A stretch of DNA of 64,000 bases, taken from positions 321,827 to 385,826 of the forward strand of contig VFFE01007601.1 in assembly GCA_008921705.1 (NCBI GenBank), written 5' to 3'. A program made the translations under genes and the position numbers. Under the pieces are notes generated by a model. The model was given only the letters and a program-made list of their open reading frames with translations. It did no database searches and had not been told where the DNA came from. Below are positions 1 through 11,508 of the stretch, piece by piece; position 1 is the first letter of the stretch; the number at the start of each line of letters is the position of its first letter. Origin of the DNA: Burhinus oedicnemus. Taxonomy: Eukaryota > Chordata > Aves > Charadriiformes > Burhinidae.

Positions 1-3000
1 CCAAAAGTCTGTTATGAATGCTGATATCAATATCTGCTGTAAACCTGACAAGTAGATTAAAAGGGAGGGAAGTCACAAGGCTAAGGTGGGCTTAAAGCAA
101 AAAATATACCCACATCTGTTTCAAAATGTGAAAGATGAGTTCACTGTATCCCAACTAGAAAAAAAAATCTTGGCAGCACAGTGACTACATTATTTCACTT
201 CTTGTACAAACACAAAATAGATATGTGAAACTGCATTGAAAACAGAATAACTGCCAATCCTCAACATTAACCACAAAGCCTATTGAAGTTTTTACCACAG
301 AAAACTCAGTCCCATATTAGTCTAAATTTTCTGGAGAAAAATCATTCTGAAATAATTTTATATAGAGAAAAGGAAAATGCTTGATTAGATCAAGTCAACC
401 TAAAACTCTGTCTGAGTGCATCTGCATCTGAGTGATCAGAGCGAGCCCCTATTTTTTCCTCATTCATCACAGGTTATTTGCCCACAACAGACTACAAACC
501 CCATGAGGCACTGAGATCCAGCTCCACATAACTGGAGTATGGACTTACATCCCAAAATGTTATGATGTCAACAGAGGCACAGAGATTACCAATAACAAAA
601 TCCCAAAGTGTCAATACACTGAAACAAATTCCATCAGTCAAAGACAGTCAAAACATCTTAGAATTAAATGTGTTGAAACAATGCAACTTGACATTTATAG
701 ATCGATACATGTTTGAACCTTTTGTTTTCCGAAAGTTTTGATCGTTTAATTTTCGTCCCAATTTATAATGAAAACAAGTGTTTAAATATCAGAATTGCTC
801 AAGGGAAACTCCATTTTCAGCCTTCTCTAACAATAAGACCAAACTTTCCTTCGTTAACCGCAGAAATCTATAGATATGTAGATGGGATGAGAATTTGCTT
901 CCTATTGTTCAGCTAGAAATCTGATTACATACCCAGAAGACTTCACAGGTTTACAACCAATCCCAGATTTGTCCTTTCCAACAAAGCTTGAACCCAGTCC
1001 AGGTTAAAACTGGGTCTCAGATGCAGGAGCAGCAGAAGTTTCCACTTGGCTTCTTCCTTCTTGAAAACCCAAACACTGCTGCAGTGGAGCTGCTGCAGGA
1101 AAAGGTGTTGTCCATGGACACGGCCCAGGTGCCAAGGTCCCCAGCATCATCTGGGTGTTGTACTACAACCAAATCTGTCATGCTCTCTCTGTCTCCAGCT
1201 GGACTAAGGACTGGTTTCCTCAGCAAACTCCATGCGTTAGAGGAAAGCCTTCTGCTTTAAAACTAGATTAGTTCTGCTTTACTGAACATCCAAAGCTTAT
1301 GATATTTAACATGCTGAAATTTTATTGCCTTTAACCTTCATATTTTAAGCATGTGAAGTTTCAGCAAAATTAAGGGAAAACTGTTTATTCTGAGAAATGC
1401 TTGGGTTGGCAATCCAATAAACTCTCTAATAAGTTGCAAATTTAAGTCATCGCTGGACCACAACCAACAGTATAATTAGCCTGGTGTACACCTCAGCTCT
1501 TAATCATTGCACAAAGACCCTGTGATACACAGCTAAGGCTAACCTAAAGGACAAGACTGCAAGGTTGGTCCTCAAAAAATGAAAGTTTTGAGCCTTCAGT
1601 GATGCAGTCCTAAATTGCTATCGTTTTCCATTTCTGCCCTGCAGTATTATTGTTATTCATTGAGGCTCATCTGTTGTAAGAAAAAACCCAGTGGAGATGA
1701 GCCCATTACTGCCCCGTACAGACACATAGCCAGGAACAGGTCCTGTTCCCAAAGACCAAGAACAAACAAAATAAAAGGATGAGAGGGGAGAGAAAAGCAG
1801 TGAGAGAAGACGTGACTCCCTATGCTGACTTGGTGGATCACTGGCCTTCACGTTGGCGTTGGTGTTTTCTTGGCTGTGCAGAGAGGCTATTCCCTCACAA
1901 AGACAGAGCAGATTCACTCATTCATTTCACTACACTCTTCACAGTTAGGGAACGGAGTGCTTGAAGTGCCACAACTCTTGTGACACACGTATTCACCATC
2001 ATCACTTGTTAAGGCAAGGTGCTGTAGAAGGCATCTTGTAACTTTTCTCCATCACATGTTAACAGGTTGAAAAGTTTAGGGACTGGTACAGTGTCCTCTT
2101 GTTTTCTTCTCAACCATCTCTTAAATAAAGAACCTCAGCTTCTTGTTGGGAAAAAGAAGTCCTAGTCAATCTGGTGTCAAAAAATGATATAGTTGCACTG
2201 CGTATACCATGCAGTGTATGGTAAGAGATGAGAACAAAGCCCACCACTAGCTCCAAATCTTTCCATTTACAAAATGATTTCAAGTGTTGGCTGGAAATAA
2301 TTATTTGCTGTAGCCTGCAAAGGTATCTGGTTGAATTGCCTTTTATGCTTAACACCTTCCAGGCCTGTGCCCAGACATTCTTCATACCATGTGTACAGTG
2401 AACATAAAAGACCTCTGCTGTCTTCCACCAGCTTTACACTAGATAAAATCTGTTGGCTTTAACAAAGATGCACCTTTTTTTATATCTGTGTAAGTAAAAA
2501 GAGAACTAGATCCTCTCAGTGAAAATGTCAGGTTGCTAATGGTGTTCATTTTTAGTATAGAAATAATGAGGAGGAATATCTGGCACTGAATTTCCCTGGC
2601 ATAAGGAATAATACATAAAGATGAGATTCACCTCAGACATATCTACCATCCAAAAGACGTGTCCCAGCACCTTACATAGTAGATACAGAGAGGGATGTCC
2701 ATGAAGGACCCAATCTGTTTTAGGTATCTGTCTTAGGACGCGATAAATCTTCGCTGGAAATGTTTCTCCCTCCCTCCATTGACTGTACAGGAAATCTATA
2801 TTAGTAGCTGAGGCTGGAAAACTAAATTGACATGAATCCCATCAATGATCTCTGCATTTGTTAAGGACCTACAAGGTTGTAAATGTTCAACTTCACTGTA
2901 AGACAGTGTTTCAGCCATTCGACATCCATGGTGAGCCCGACTCAGGGAACCTGCACCAACACATCAGGACTAAGGAGGTGAGGGAGACCCCCTGCCTTTC

Positions 3001-6000
3001 AGAAACACCCTCTAAAGACCCAGCACCCACAGCTTTGTGAGCAAATTTTTTTCATGACAACCATACTGAAAAAATCAAATCAGAATATTCCTTTGGTTGA
3101 TCCCAGATGTTGTTTGTCTTCCCAAGCTGTCTGGTGAAGTACAATGTTTTGTTTAGCCAGAAAACAAATAATTTGTTTCATGCTATTTGCTTTACTTTTA
3201 TTCGTTTTTAAGTTAAGCACAGCCAGGGTTGTTCCCATCAAATTGAAAATTTGATGCCTTCTGTGCATAATAAAACAAACATTTTTTGTTCTTTTTTCCA
3301 AAAAAAATTGTCAGCCAAATAGGAATAATTTGGTTAACACGAAGTTTCAGTTTTCAACAAGGAAATTACTCATCCAAAGAGGCTCGAAATATTAGGATCG
3401 TTAACTAATTACAGCTTGTGGTATCCCCAGTGCAGAGACTGATGAAGCATCGCATCTTTTGAACATGACCCTGCGCAACACATTCCAAGGCAGCTATTTA
3501 CTGAAAAGAGCATGTGCTTTCTTTTTACCTTTATTAAGACCATTGTGCGTTGGCTGCTGCATGTATTTAATCATATTGCACACTGTGGCATTTAGTGACA
3601 CAAGGGCTCTGAGGTCATGGAGATTGTGTTGCTTCCTATCACTGAGACCAGCTTGCCCATTTGTCCACCAAACATCCTATGATGTTCTTAAAGGCATCTG
3701 TCCTGGTCTTGGCTGTGTTTGACATGCAGCATCCATCTTCATCTAGCTTAAAGTGTTGTTATGCAAACCGCCTCCTAATATGCTCTGTAGAGGCAAATAC
3801 AATTGCAGGTTAAAACAGAAATCTACCAGGTGAGGGACAAAGTGGTCCAGAAGAAGAGAAAAGGTAATCAATGTGAGTGGTATTCTTCATGTCAGAAGCA
3901 GCCCATGAGAAGGGGTCTTTCACCGTAAAAGGGAAAGTGCTTATCAGAAGAAAAAGGATTATATAGTGCCAGCATATATCACATCAATTTATACAGTAGT
4001 GTGAAACCTCACAGGGAGGCTTTTTGCTGGTGAAGGTTAGGACAACACACAAGCCACTTTTCCAAGCAGATATAAACCATAAATCACAAAAAAGTATCTA
4101 CCCTGTGGTCCCTTAGACATCAGTATCATCTCCTTCACCCTGAGCAAGTTCTCACATGTTTCTAAATTCTGATCAAGTCCTATCAGTCTTTGATTTTGGT
4201 CCCCCAAACCTCTGTCTGCTCATCTGTCTTCTAAACCTGCCAGTTCTTACCTCTCACTACAAAGTTTTCTTCTAGAATAAGGAAATCAAGACCTTAAATC
4301 AAATTTCTCTGAGCTGAGTTTTTGCACGTTGTCTCTGTTATATGCTTGAATAATTCTGAGCAAAACATTTATTGCTGAGGTCTGCACCATATAACTTGAC
4401 CATTGAAGTAGTGATGCAGAAGACAGAGGAAAAGATATACTGGGTTAATGAACCATGCCCGCATCTATGCTTTCTGCGAAAAGACCTTCCAAGTGGAAAT
4501 TATCGAGGTTTCCTTTGTGTCATTCTATTTATCAGAAGACCTTAATCCTTCCAAATGTTTCACCAGTGGCATTTGAAGTTGTAATGATGTCACAGCAAAA
4601 GTTTTGGAGTACAACATTTCAAGAGGTTCTGAACATTATAAGATGATGTTCTGCTTTCCCTCAAAAATCATTTCTGTGCCCAAGAACAGCTCTCCTGACT
4701 TCTGTGCTGAATGACTCAGCATTTTAAAGAAAAAACATATAGCCTAAGAAATATCATATGCAGAGACAGTTCTATCCAACCTGTCATGATCTTCACATTT
4801 TAAATTTATCCTAAAACCTTTTTTTTCCAGTTGAGTAATTCATACTTTAGCAGTTTATAAGATTGATATGCGAACCAAAATTGTTTTGTATGTCACATTA
4901 GTCAACTATTTGTATTCCTGATAATGATTGTTTTCTGTTTGTTTTGCTCCATGCACATGATCAAAGGCTACCAGAGAGATAGCTCAGATGGTAAAAAAAG
5001 TATATATTCACAGGTATTTTTAGCTGTAGCAGAAACATAGGACATTGTGTTGAATATTTTCCATTTATTTCATGAGAAATCAGAAGGCATTGCCAGCTAG
5101 CTGCTTCCTGCTACAATCTGTGTCACAAACACTTGAAGTTGCCAGACTGAGAATTAGGTCCTGCTACTCTAAGAATCCTACTAAGAAGTACAATAGTTTG
5201 CCCTGCCCCAATGAACTTCTTTCAAGAACCGAAAGTGAAAATATACATTTTGTCAGAAAGAAGTACACCGCAGTAATAAAACTGGAGAAGGACAGAAATA
5301 CTTCTGTGAAGTGTTTTACTGAATACAAGGTGGGCTTCGTTTGGATGGGAGGCTGAAATGAGGGCTAAAGAGGAGGAAGTCATGTGTCATTGGTACCCCA
5401 AAATAATTGCTGTACAGGAGGCAGGAAGCAACCGTGGCTGTACCTGCATATCGTTTCACTGCCAAATTTGGACAAGCAGAAAAAAAACCTTATAAAGGTT
5501 TTTCAATTTATCTGGTCTTTCAGACGATTTGGGCACAAACTATCCTCCATGTGAGACTACCCACTCCCTGGCTGCTCCGCTACTCCTGCCAGCAAGGATG
5601 CCAATGGAGTTAGTGGGTTTGCAATACGTCGAGCTAGTGCCTTGACAATAATCTCAGACTCACTCCTCTGCCAGCAGCTAATGGGTTTTTCAGTCATCAC
5701 CATCCACATAGGCCGGTCAGGCAACATTGAACCAGATGCTCAATGCTCTTTATTGCATTGCCACTCTCTAAGCCATCTACGCTTGACCGTTTGCCAATTT
5801 TTCTTTTAATAAAAAATCTCTTTCTTCCTGTTTGTGCAGAAATCCATCACGGAAAACAATATTATTTACAGTACACTCTAGCTACTGGCTATGCCCAAAA
5901 ATAGTGTTAACAACAGGAGGTAAAGATCTGCCACTAGTGCCTCTGCAGAAAGTGCTGCATCTAATGCCAGCCGTGTAATTACTGCTCTTTCCACCTCCAG

Positions 6001-7315
6001 TAAAATTTATAGGCAGTACTGTCATTTAGGGTTTCATGAGGATGGACTTTCATGCTTTACGGTGAGTACATTAATAGCTTCTAACTACTGAAGTTTCTAA
6101 TCATCAATATTGAAAAAAGAAATTTATTACCACCCTATTAGAGCTGTTTTAATGTTCTACAAGCATATTATTTGCACATTTGAGTATAAGTCATCAATAA
6201 GTCCTTTCTAAGGAGATTACTTTAATGTAACTAAATAACATAATGATTCTGCAGACTATGGGTGAACGTCAGCCCCCTGCTATCAACCAAAAGACTCCTG
6301 GAGGAGGGAAGCTCAGATGTTTCTGTAGTGAATGCTATCTTGGTTAACTCAACAAGGATTGAGTTGGAAATACCTGGAACAGAGTCACCAAGGAGCTACA
6401 GATTAAGCCAATGGTTTACAGGCAATGAAGGAAGATTATAACTTCTATAGAATGAAAACCAAAGGGCTACATGTGGAGCCTATCCTGGCCTCTCCAGGAA
6501 AAGTTTATGACATTTCTTCACAAAGGAAATTTGGAGGAGGGAGAAGGGTCTTGTTGCCATTCTTGTTTGCTGTAAAACTTCACCTGAATTGTAACAGTTT
6601 AGGAGCCTAATGCTGTTCTCCAAAATGGTGGTAGAGCCGTGAGATTTCAAGTCCAAACTGCTGCAGAGGACAGGGCCAGCTCAAACCTGATTGCTCTGGG
6701 CTGTGTCTAGGCAAGGTTTGAGTATCTCTGAGGATAGAGACTTCACCAACTCCTTGGGCCCTTGTTCCCATGTTTGACCACTCTCATTTGGGCAAACAAA
6801 ATCTGAGTATCTCCCATTCTGCAACTTGTATCCACATCCTCTCATCTCATTGCTGTGCACTACTGAGGAGAGTTTGGCTCTGCCTTCTCTACACCCTTCG
6901 TCAGGCAGCTGAAGGCAACAGTGATGTCTCTTCTGACAGTGAGTTGCTCCCTGAGTTTCTTCCCTGGAAACACTGGGTATTTCCCCGGTGTTTCCAGGAA
7001 GCACAAAGGAGTCCATCAGAGATTCCGGGAGGACCATTTCTTTGGGCTATCACCTTGACTACTCTTCCCAAGCCAGGCAGGAAAAGCAGGTTGCAGTTGC
7101 CGCAGCCTCCTTACTTCAGATGCATGAACATGATGCAGATGGAAACCTTAAGATTCCTACTGCTGTTGTGCCATGATTTCCCTCAACTAAATGCATCCTC
7201 TCTGTAAAGATGTGATAACACACTGACTGTCAGCGATAAGAGATTTCCAGGTGAGACGTCTGCGTCAGCCACTGTGCAGCACCGCACCACTGCTGGCATC
7301 TAATTATATATCTGG
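1..7315. other. Non-coding DNA, no gene recognised
   Basis: AT-moderate DNA with stops in all frames at normal density. The longest open frames are two overlapping antiparallel ones near 6681-7207 (118 and 145 codons). Neither shows a known domain, a convincing start context or flanking splice sites, and overlap on both strands at similar length points to chance. I saw no young repeat, no CR1 3' end and no tandem repeat of note. It could be intergenic or intronic; nothing in the sequence decides. Confidence 0.6.
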
Positions 7316-7319
7316 GCAC

Positions 7320-7690
7320 TTTCATCTGGTACCCGTACATGGCGTGGTTGGAGGCATCTCTGTCAGTTGACGTGGCTTTAAGAGTTTCTGTGACGCACTC
7401 AGAAAGTGCTGCCTTAGTCCCTGTGGCAGTACGGGGTCACGAGCAGAGGAGCACGGAGAACGGCAAGCACCCAGTGGTGGCAGATCCCTGCATATCCCCT
7501 CCTCTCCCCCTTGCCTCGCCAGGGCTGTGCCGTCAGACGCTGTGGCCGGACGGGAGCAGAGATGTTGACAGATGCCGCTGAAGCCGGTATCCCCCAAGAA
7601 CTGTCCCTCCTCCCCACCGGCGCTTTCCAATCTCGTGTGCCTTCAACCACAGCGGAGGCACGTTGTACCGTGCCGCTGTTCAAACCATCA
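7320..7690. promoter_or_regulatory. Small CpG-rich pocket
   Basis: By hand I count roughly 22 CpG dinucleotides here. Flanking kilobases have very few, and GC is clearly higher than in the neighbours. By rough calculation the observed/expected CpG ratio is about 0.7, which would meet the usual CpG-island criteria over a short span. Several overlapping 80-102 codon frames on both strands are by-products of the high GC. No TATA box or clear first exon is visible. A small orphan CpG island, a lncRNA promoter or an old unmethylated enhancer are all possible. Confidence 0.35.
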
Positions 7691-9330
7691 GGTCTCCTTG
7701 TAATTGAATATTTCTTCAAGTTCCCTTTTGATTATCTGTCTGAAAACAAAACTCCGTAGCTAAGCATTACTTCTTTTTTATGTCGCTGCTGCTGCTGCTG
7801 TGTCAGGGCAGTGGTATTAATTTTGGACACTTCATCAAAAAAATCTCCTTTTGGGTTTCCTTCTTGCAGCCTCAAGACAAGCAAAGCAAACAACGAAACT
7901 ATTGGGACATAAGAAAGGAACTAAATATTAGGCTTTATATTAGTTACAAAATTTATTTCACTGCTGTTTCAGCTTGCTCCCATCCTTGCCACAAGGTAAA
8001 TGTCTGGATGTATTTTATGGAAGCAAATGCTAGGGATGCTGCGGCCATGTCGCGGTGCTGTGCAGCAAGGGACCTTAAAAGTCTGCGGCACCTTTGTATG
8101 CATTTCAAAAGCACAAATAAGGAACAGAAGGATTTGTACATGGTGCTGATTTCATGTACAACACCGTCACTTCTATAAATATGCTCACCCATGCACATGT
8201 AGCTCTGTACACCTGGTGAATTTGTCAGAATTGCAGAGGATGCCAGGAAAAGGCCATTTGCAGCCCATCTCTGATTCAGTGGTATTTGTGGTAATTTCAC
8301 AGCCCCAATTTTGCTGTGAGTCTTTTTTTTTTTTTTCACTTGGGAGGTGTTAAACAACTGTTCTTTTATAAATGTAATTACTTGTGGGGGGCAGAAGTCT
8401 AGAAGAAAAAAATGTTGAAAAAATGAATTTTTCCAATTGCCTTGAGGCAATAATTGATTTTATCTGTTCACCAAAATGCTCAAGTCTTTACCTCTTTATC
8501 TGAAATTACCCTGGAAAATTGTTTCAATCTGAAAAATTAGTCTGGGATGGGAAAGCCAGGTTGTCTGCAATCTCAAGCACATCTCATGTTCTCCTTCGCT
8601 GTTATTTGAAGGAAGATCTGAGTCAACACTTGCTGACCGCTAATGGAGTTACTCTGTGTAGACACTGTTTCATTTGAATAGGTATCTGCATTAGCACAGG
8701 ACTGGAGTTTAAATCTGGACCATCTCCCAGTAAGGGAATTGCCATGCAAAAACACACATGTGCACACACACACCATTTTTTTTTTTCACATGCTAAATGT
8801 ATACAGTGGGGTTTAAAAGAATGAAAAATATTAGGTCCAAAAATCTTACATTGCTCCTGCATGAGGGCGCAGTGGGTTTTTATTGTCTAGGAACTTACAA
8901 TATGGGAAATGGAATAATCAGAAAAGAACTTTTTAAAGGAAAGATATGAATGGAAGCTGCAGCAGAAAATATTCATCGTTATTCAGAAATGCCACATGCA
9001 CCTATCCACTTCCACTTCCACACAGTAAACTTGCTTTTAAGCCAGTAACATGCAGAAAAACACATACATATTCCTGAAAGTTTGAAGGCAGTGTTTCGTT
9101 GTGCTGGCTACAGCCGAACTAGTCTGATAGGGCTGATTTTTAGAAAAGACTCACATCAACACCAAATAGAAACTTTTTTGTCTTGTGTAGAATGTTTAAT
9201 GAGAATCCATTTCCCCTACCCAAACATATTGATTCCTTCTTTCCTCGTGAACAAACAAGTGCCCTGTGTCTTTACAAAACACACATTGACCTTTCTCTTT
9301 TGTGTGTGCATGAACATAAATATAAGCATA
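7691..9330. other. Non-coding DNA with short simple repeats
   Basis: No gene recognised. It holds a short GCT/CTG triplet run at about 7782-7800, a T14 run at 8323-8336, a short CA run near 8758-8773 and a T11 run at 8776-8786. Open frames of 132 (plus, 7780-8178) and 165 codons (minus, 7953-8450) overlap antiparallel, run through low-complexity sequence and resemble no family I know. Confidence 0.55.
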
Positions 9331-9338
9331 AACACCAA

Positions 9339-9403
9339 TTTTATGTTCATATATGTGTATATGTGCACATGTATGTGTATGTGTATCTGTGCATGTATAT
9401 GAG
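9339..9403. repeat. TG/TATG-rich microsatellite
   Basis: Degenerate alternating purine-pyrimidine repeat built from TATG and TG units with a few interruptions. It creates spurious open frames rich in Met, Tyr, Val and Cys on the plus strand and in His and Ile on the minus strand (9082-9402 and 9216-9407). These should not be annotated as proteins. The interruptions suggest an old locus. Confidence 0.8.
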
Positions 9404-11486
9404 ACACCTGTTTACATTAGTAAAATTATATGCCACCACAAGGAGATGGCTGATGCTTTGCAAAATAGTACCTCTTTTATCCACAGTACAAACTGTGGTG
9501 ATACCCAGAGCCAGAGGAGAAAGGAGGAGCCTGATCAGCAGAAGTTCACAGTCTGCTTTGCCGGTCCACCCCTTACAGGTAACTGTCTTCTATTCAGACC
9601 ATTTGCCCTCTCCAGAGAGATGGTCAGGTGAAGAGTTGGTCCCTGTCCCTATGTGACAAAGGGGCCCAAGCCAGGGGTTGCTGCCAGCTCCCAGGAAAAT
9701 CTCTGTGGAGGAGGAACTGTGATGACAAACCAGCAGCTGCAGCCAGAGCCACTTTTCTTGCCAGCATCTCCACCATGGTGATCACAAATGGGTTTACATC
9801 AACATTTTGCATCGTTGTGCTGGGATGGCTCAGCCATGGGATCCTGACATTTACAAACAGGAGAAGGAAAATAAACCCACCCCATGCAAACCACCATTGC
9901 TTTTCTCTGCCTGCTAGTTAAGTCTGAGGTTGCTAACTAACATCTCCTTATTAACAGAGCCAGGCGAGAAGTCCCCAACAAAATCTAAATTTGAAAGGGA
10001 GAGGGAATTAAGTTTTATTGCGTTGAAAATTGTAGTTTAGAGAAATTAAAGGTTGGAAAATGTCAAGAGCTCAAAATGAAGTGTTTGAAATTATCTTTTT
10101 ATGTATTTATTTACAGCTCATTGGTTTGATGGGAAAAAAACACATCAAGATTTTTCATTCCATCTTACAACAGGGAAAAAATTGTTCTAATCTCGGAAAT
10201 TCTCAAAGGATGAAAGAACATTTCTTTCTGAGCTTTGGCTGAGCAAGGGTCATTGCTGATTTCCCATGCTACTTTCCATGGATTCTTTCCATTAATGTAT
10301 CTCACATCCATCCACTGCTATGGATGGCATAGCAAGCTCTTGAAAGTACAGGTTGCCTTAGTGTGCTGTGTGTATGCATAGTGTTAATGCATCCAGTCAA
10401 CAGAGAGTAAGCTTTTGCAAACCAAGATCAGGTGTTGACACCTTAGTATAAAGAATAAATTATTTTATTCTACACCAGACCGACAAGTTTGATCTCACTT
10501 TCGGTGGGTGATCAAAGCTGAACACCAGTTCCACCTTTGGGTACTCTGTCCAAATCAACGTAATAGGATCGGACTGTGGCAAGTGTCCACCTCAGTCTTG
10601 AGGTCCCAAAAAAGAGCCAGGTGCTTTGTCACAAGGTAACTGTGCTGTGTGGCACCAGGCAGGCCTCCCTCCCCCTTCTGAGCTCCCTGTCTCCTGCATG
10701 CTCTAACAAGCTTAAGGTTTCTCATCCGAAAAACTGGAAGCTGTAAATGATATTGTGCCATACAAACACAGCAGGGTAAGTCAAGGACATTTGTAATGTT
10801 GAAGGGGTTCTTGTAGTGATGGAGTAGGGATTTTTTCAGTCACTCGGTTCTTAGAAGTGCGCTGAACAAACAGTTTTTTCCAGTACTATTAATATGCTCT
10901 TTATAAGTGCAAAATTTTCAGCAGTTGGTGCCTCAAAAGCTGTTTTCCATCACATATTCAGATATCTTCTCAGGTGCAACAAGGCTACCAGCAACCTCTC
11001 TTCCAGGGACACCCCCTCACAGTACTGAAAACATTCTGTATAATTGTAAAATTAGTCAAGTGCAAACAGGTGTCGGTGAGCGATGGTACAGGGAGATAGA
11101 GTTCTCTTATCTCAGTGTTTGCAAACCTTTCCCAGCTCTCAACAAAGGATTTACCAGTCTCAATGGTAAAGAAAAATACAGCTTTTAAATGTGTCTGAAC
11201 AATAACATCATTACAGGAATCCCAGAGGGCTCTTGTAGTATCCTGGGCTGAATCTACCAGATGTGCATACTATTTAACTCTCCAAGCTAATTCAATGCAA
11301 AGCTCTGTTACGTCTTTGGCCCCCAGAAAGCAACTACCTAGTAAGAGTTGATGGGAAAAAATTAGTTTGCCACTTACTATTACACTGATCAATAATCTAT
11401 TAACTCTAACCTTGCTAGCAGTGGACTGTACTACGATTTATAGTCAATCGTTTGAACTTTCATTCCTCCAGAGTTATAGCCATGAC
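9404..11486. other. Non-coding DNA, nothing recognised
   Basis: No exon, RNA gene or repeat family recognised. Open frames do not exceed about 100 codons except the extension out of the TG microsatellite. Some C/G-rich stretches near 9650-9780 lack CpG clustering. Confidence 0.55.
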
Positions 11487-11508
11487 AAAAAAAAAAAAAA
11501 AAAAAAAA
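11487..11508 (+). repeat. A22 homopolymer
   Basis: Uninterrupted run of 22 adenines. It could be the tail of an old retroposed sequence on the plus strand, but the preceding 200 bases match no SINE, LINE or gene that I recognise and there is no clear target-site duplication. A simple homopolymer is the safer reading. Confidence 0.85.

Noticed and set aside
9082..9656. Frames of 106 and 157 codons over the TG microsatellite
   Set aside because: Much of the open length is translated simple repeat.
11487..11508. A22 run as tail of a processed pseudogene or SINE
   Set aside because: No recognisable gene or SINE body upstream and no target-site duplication found.
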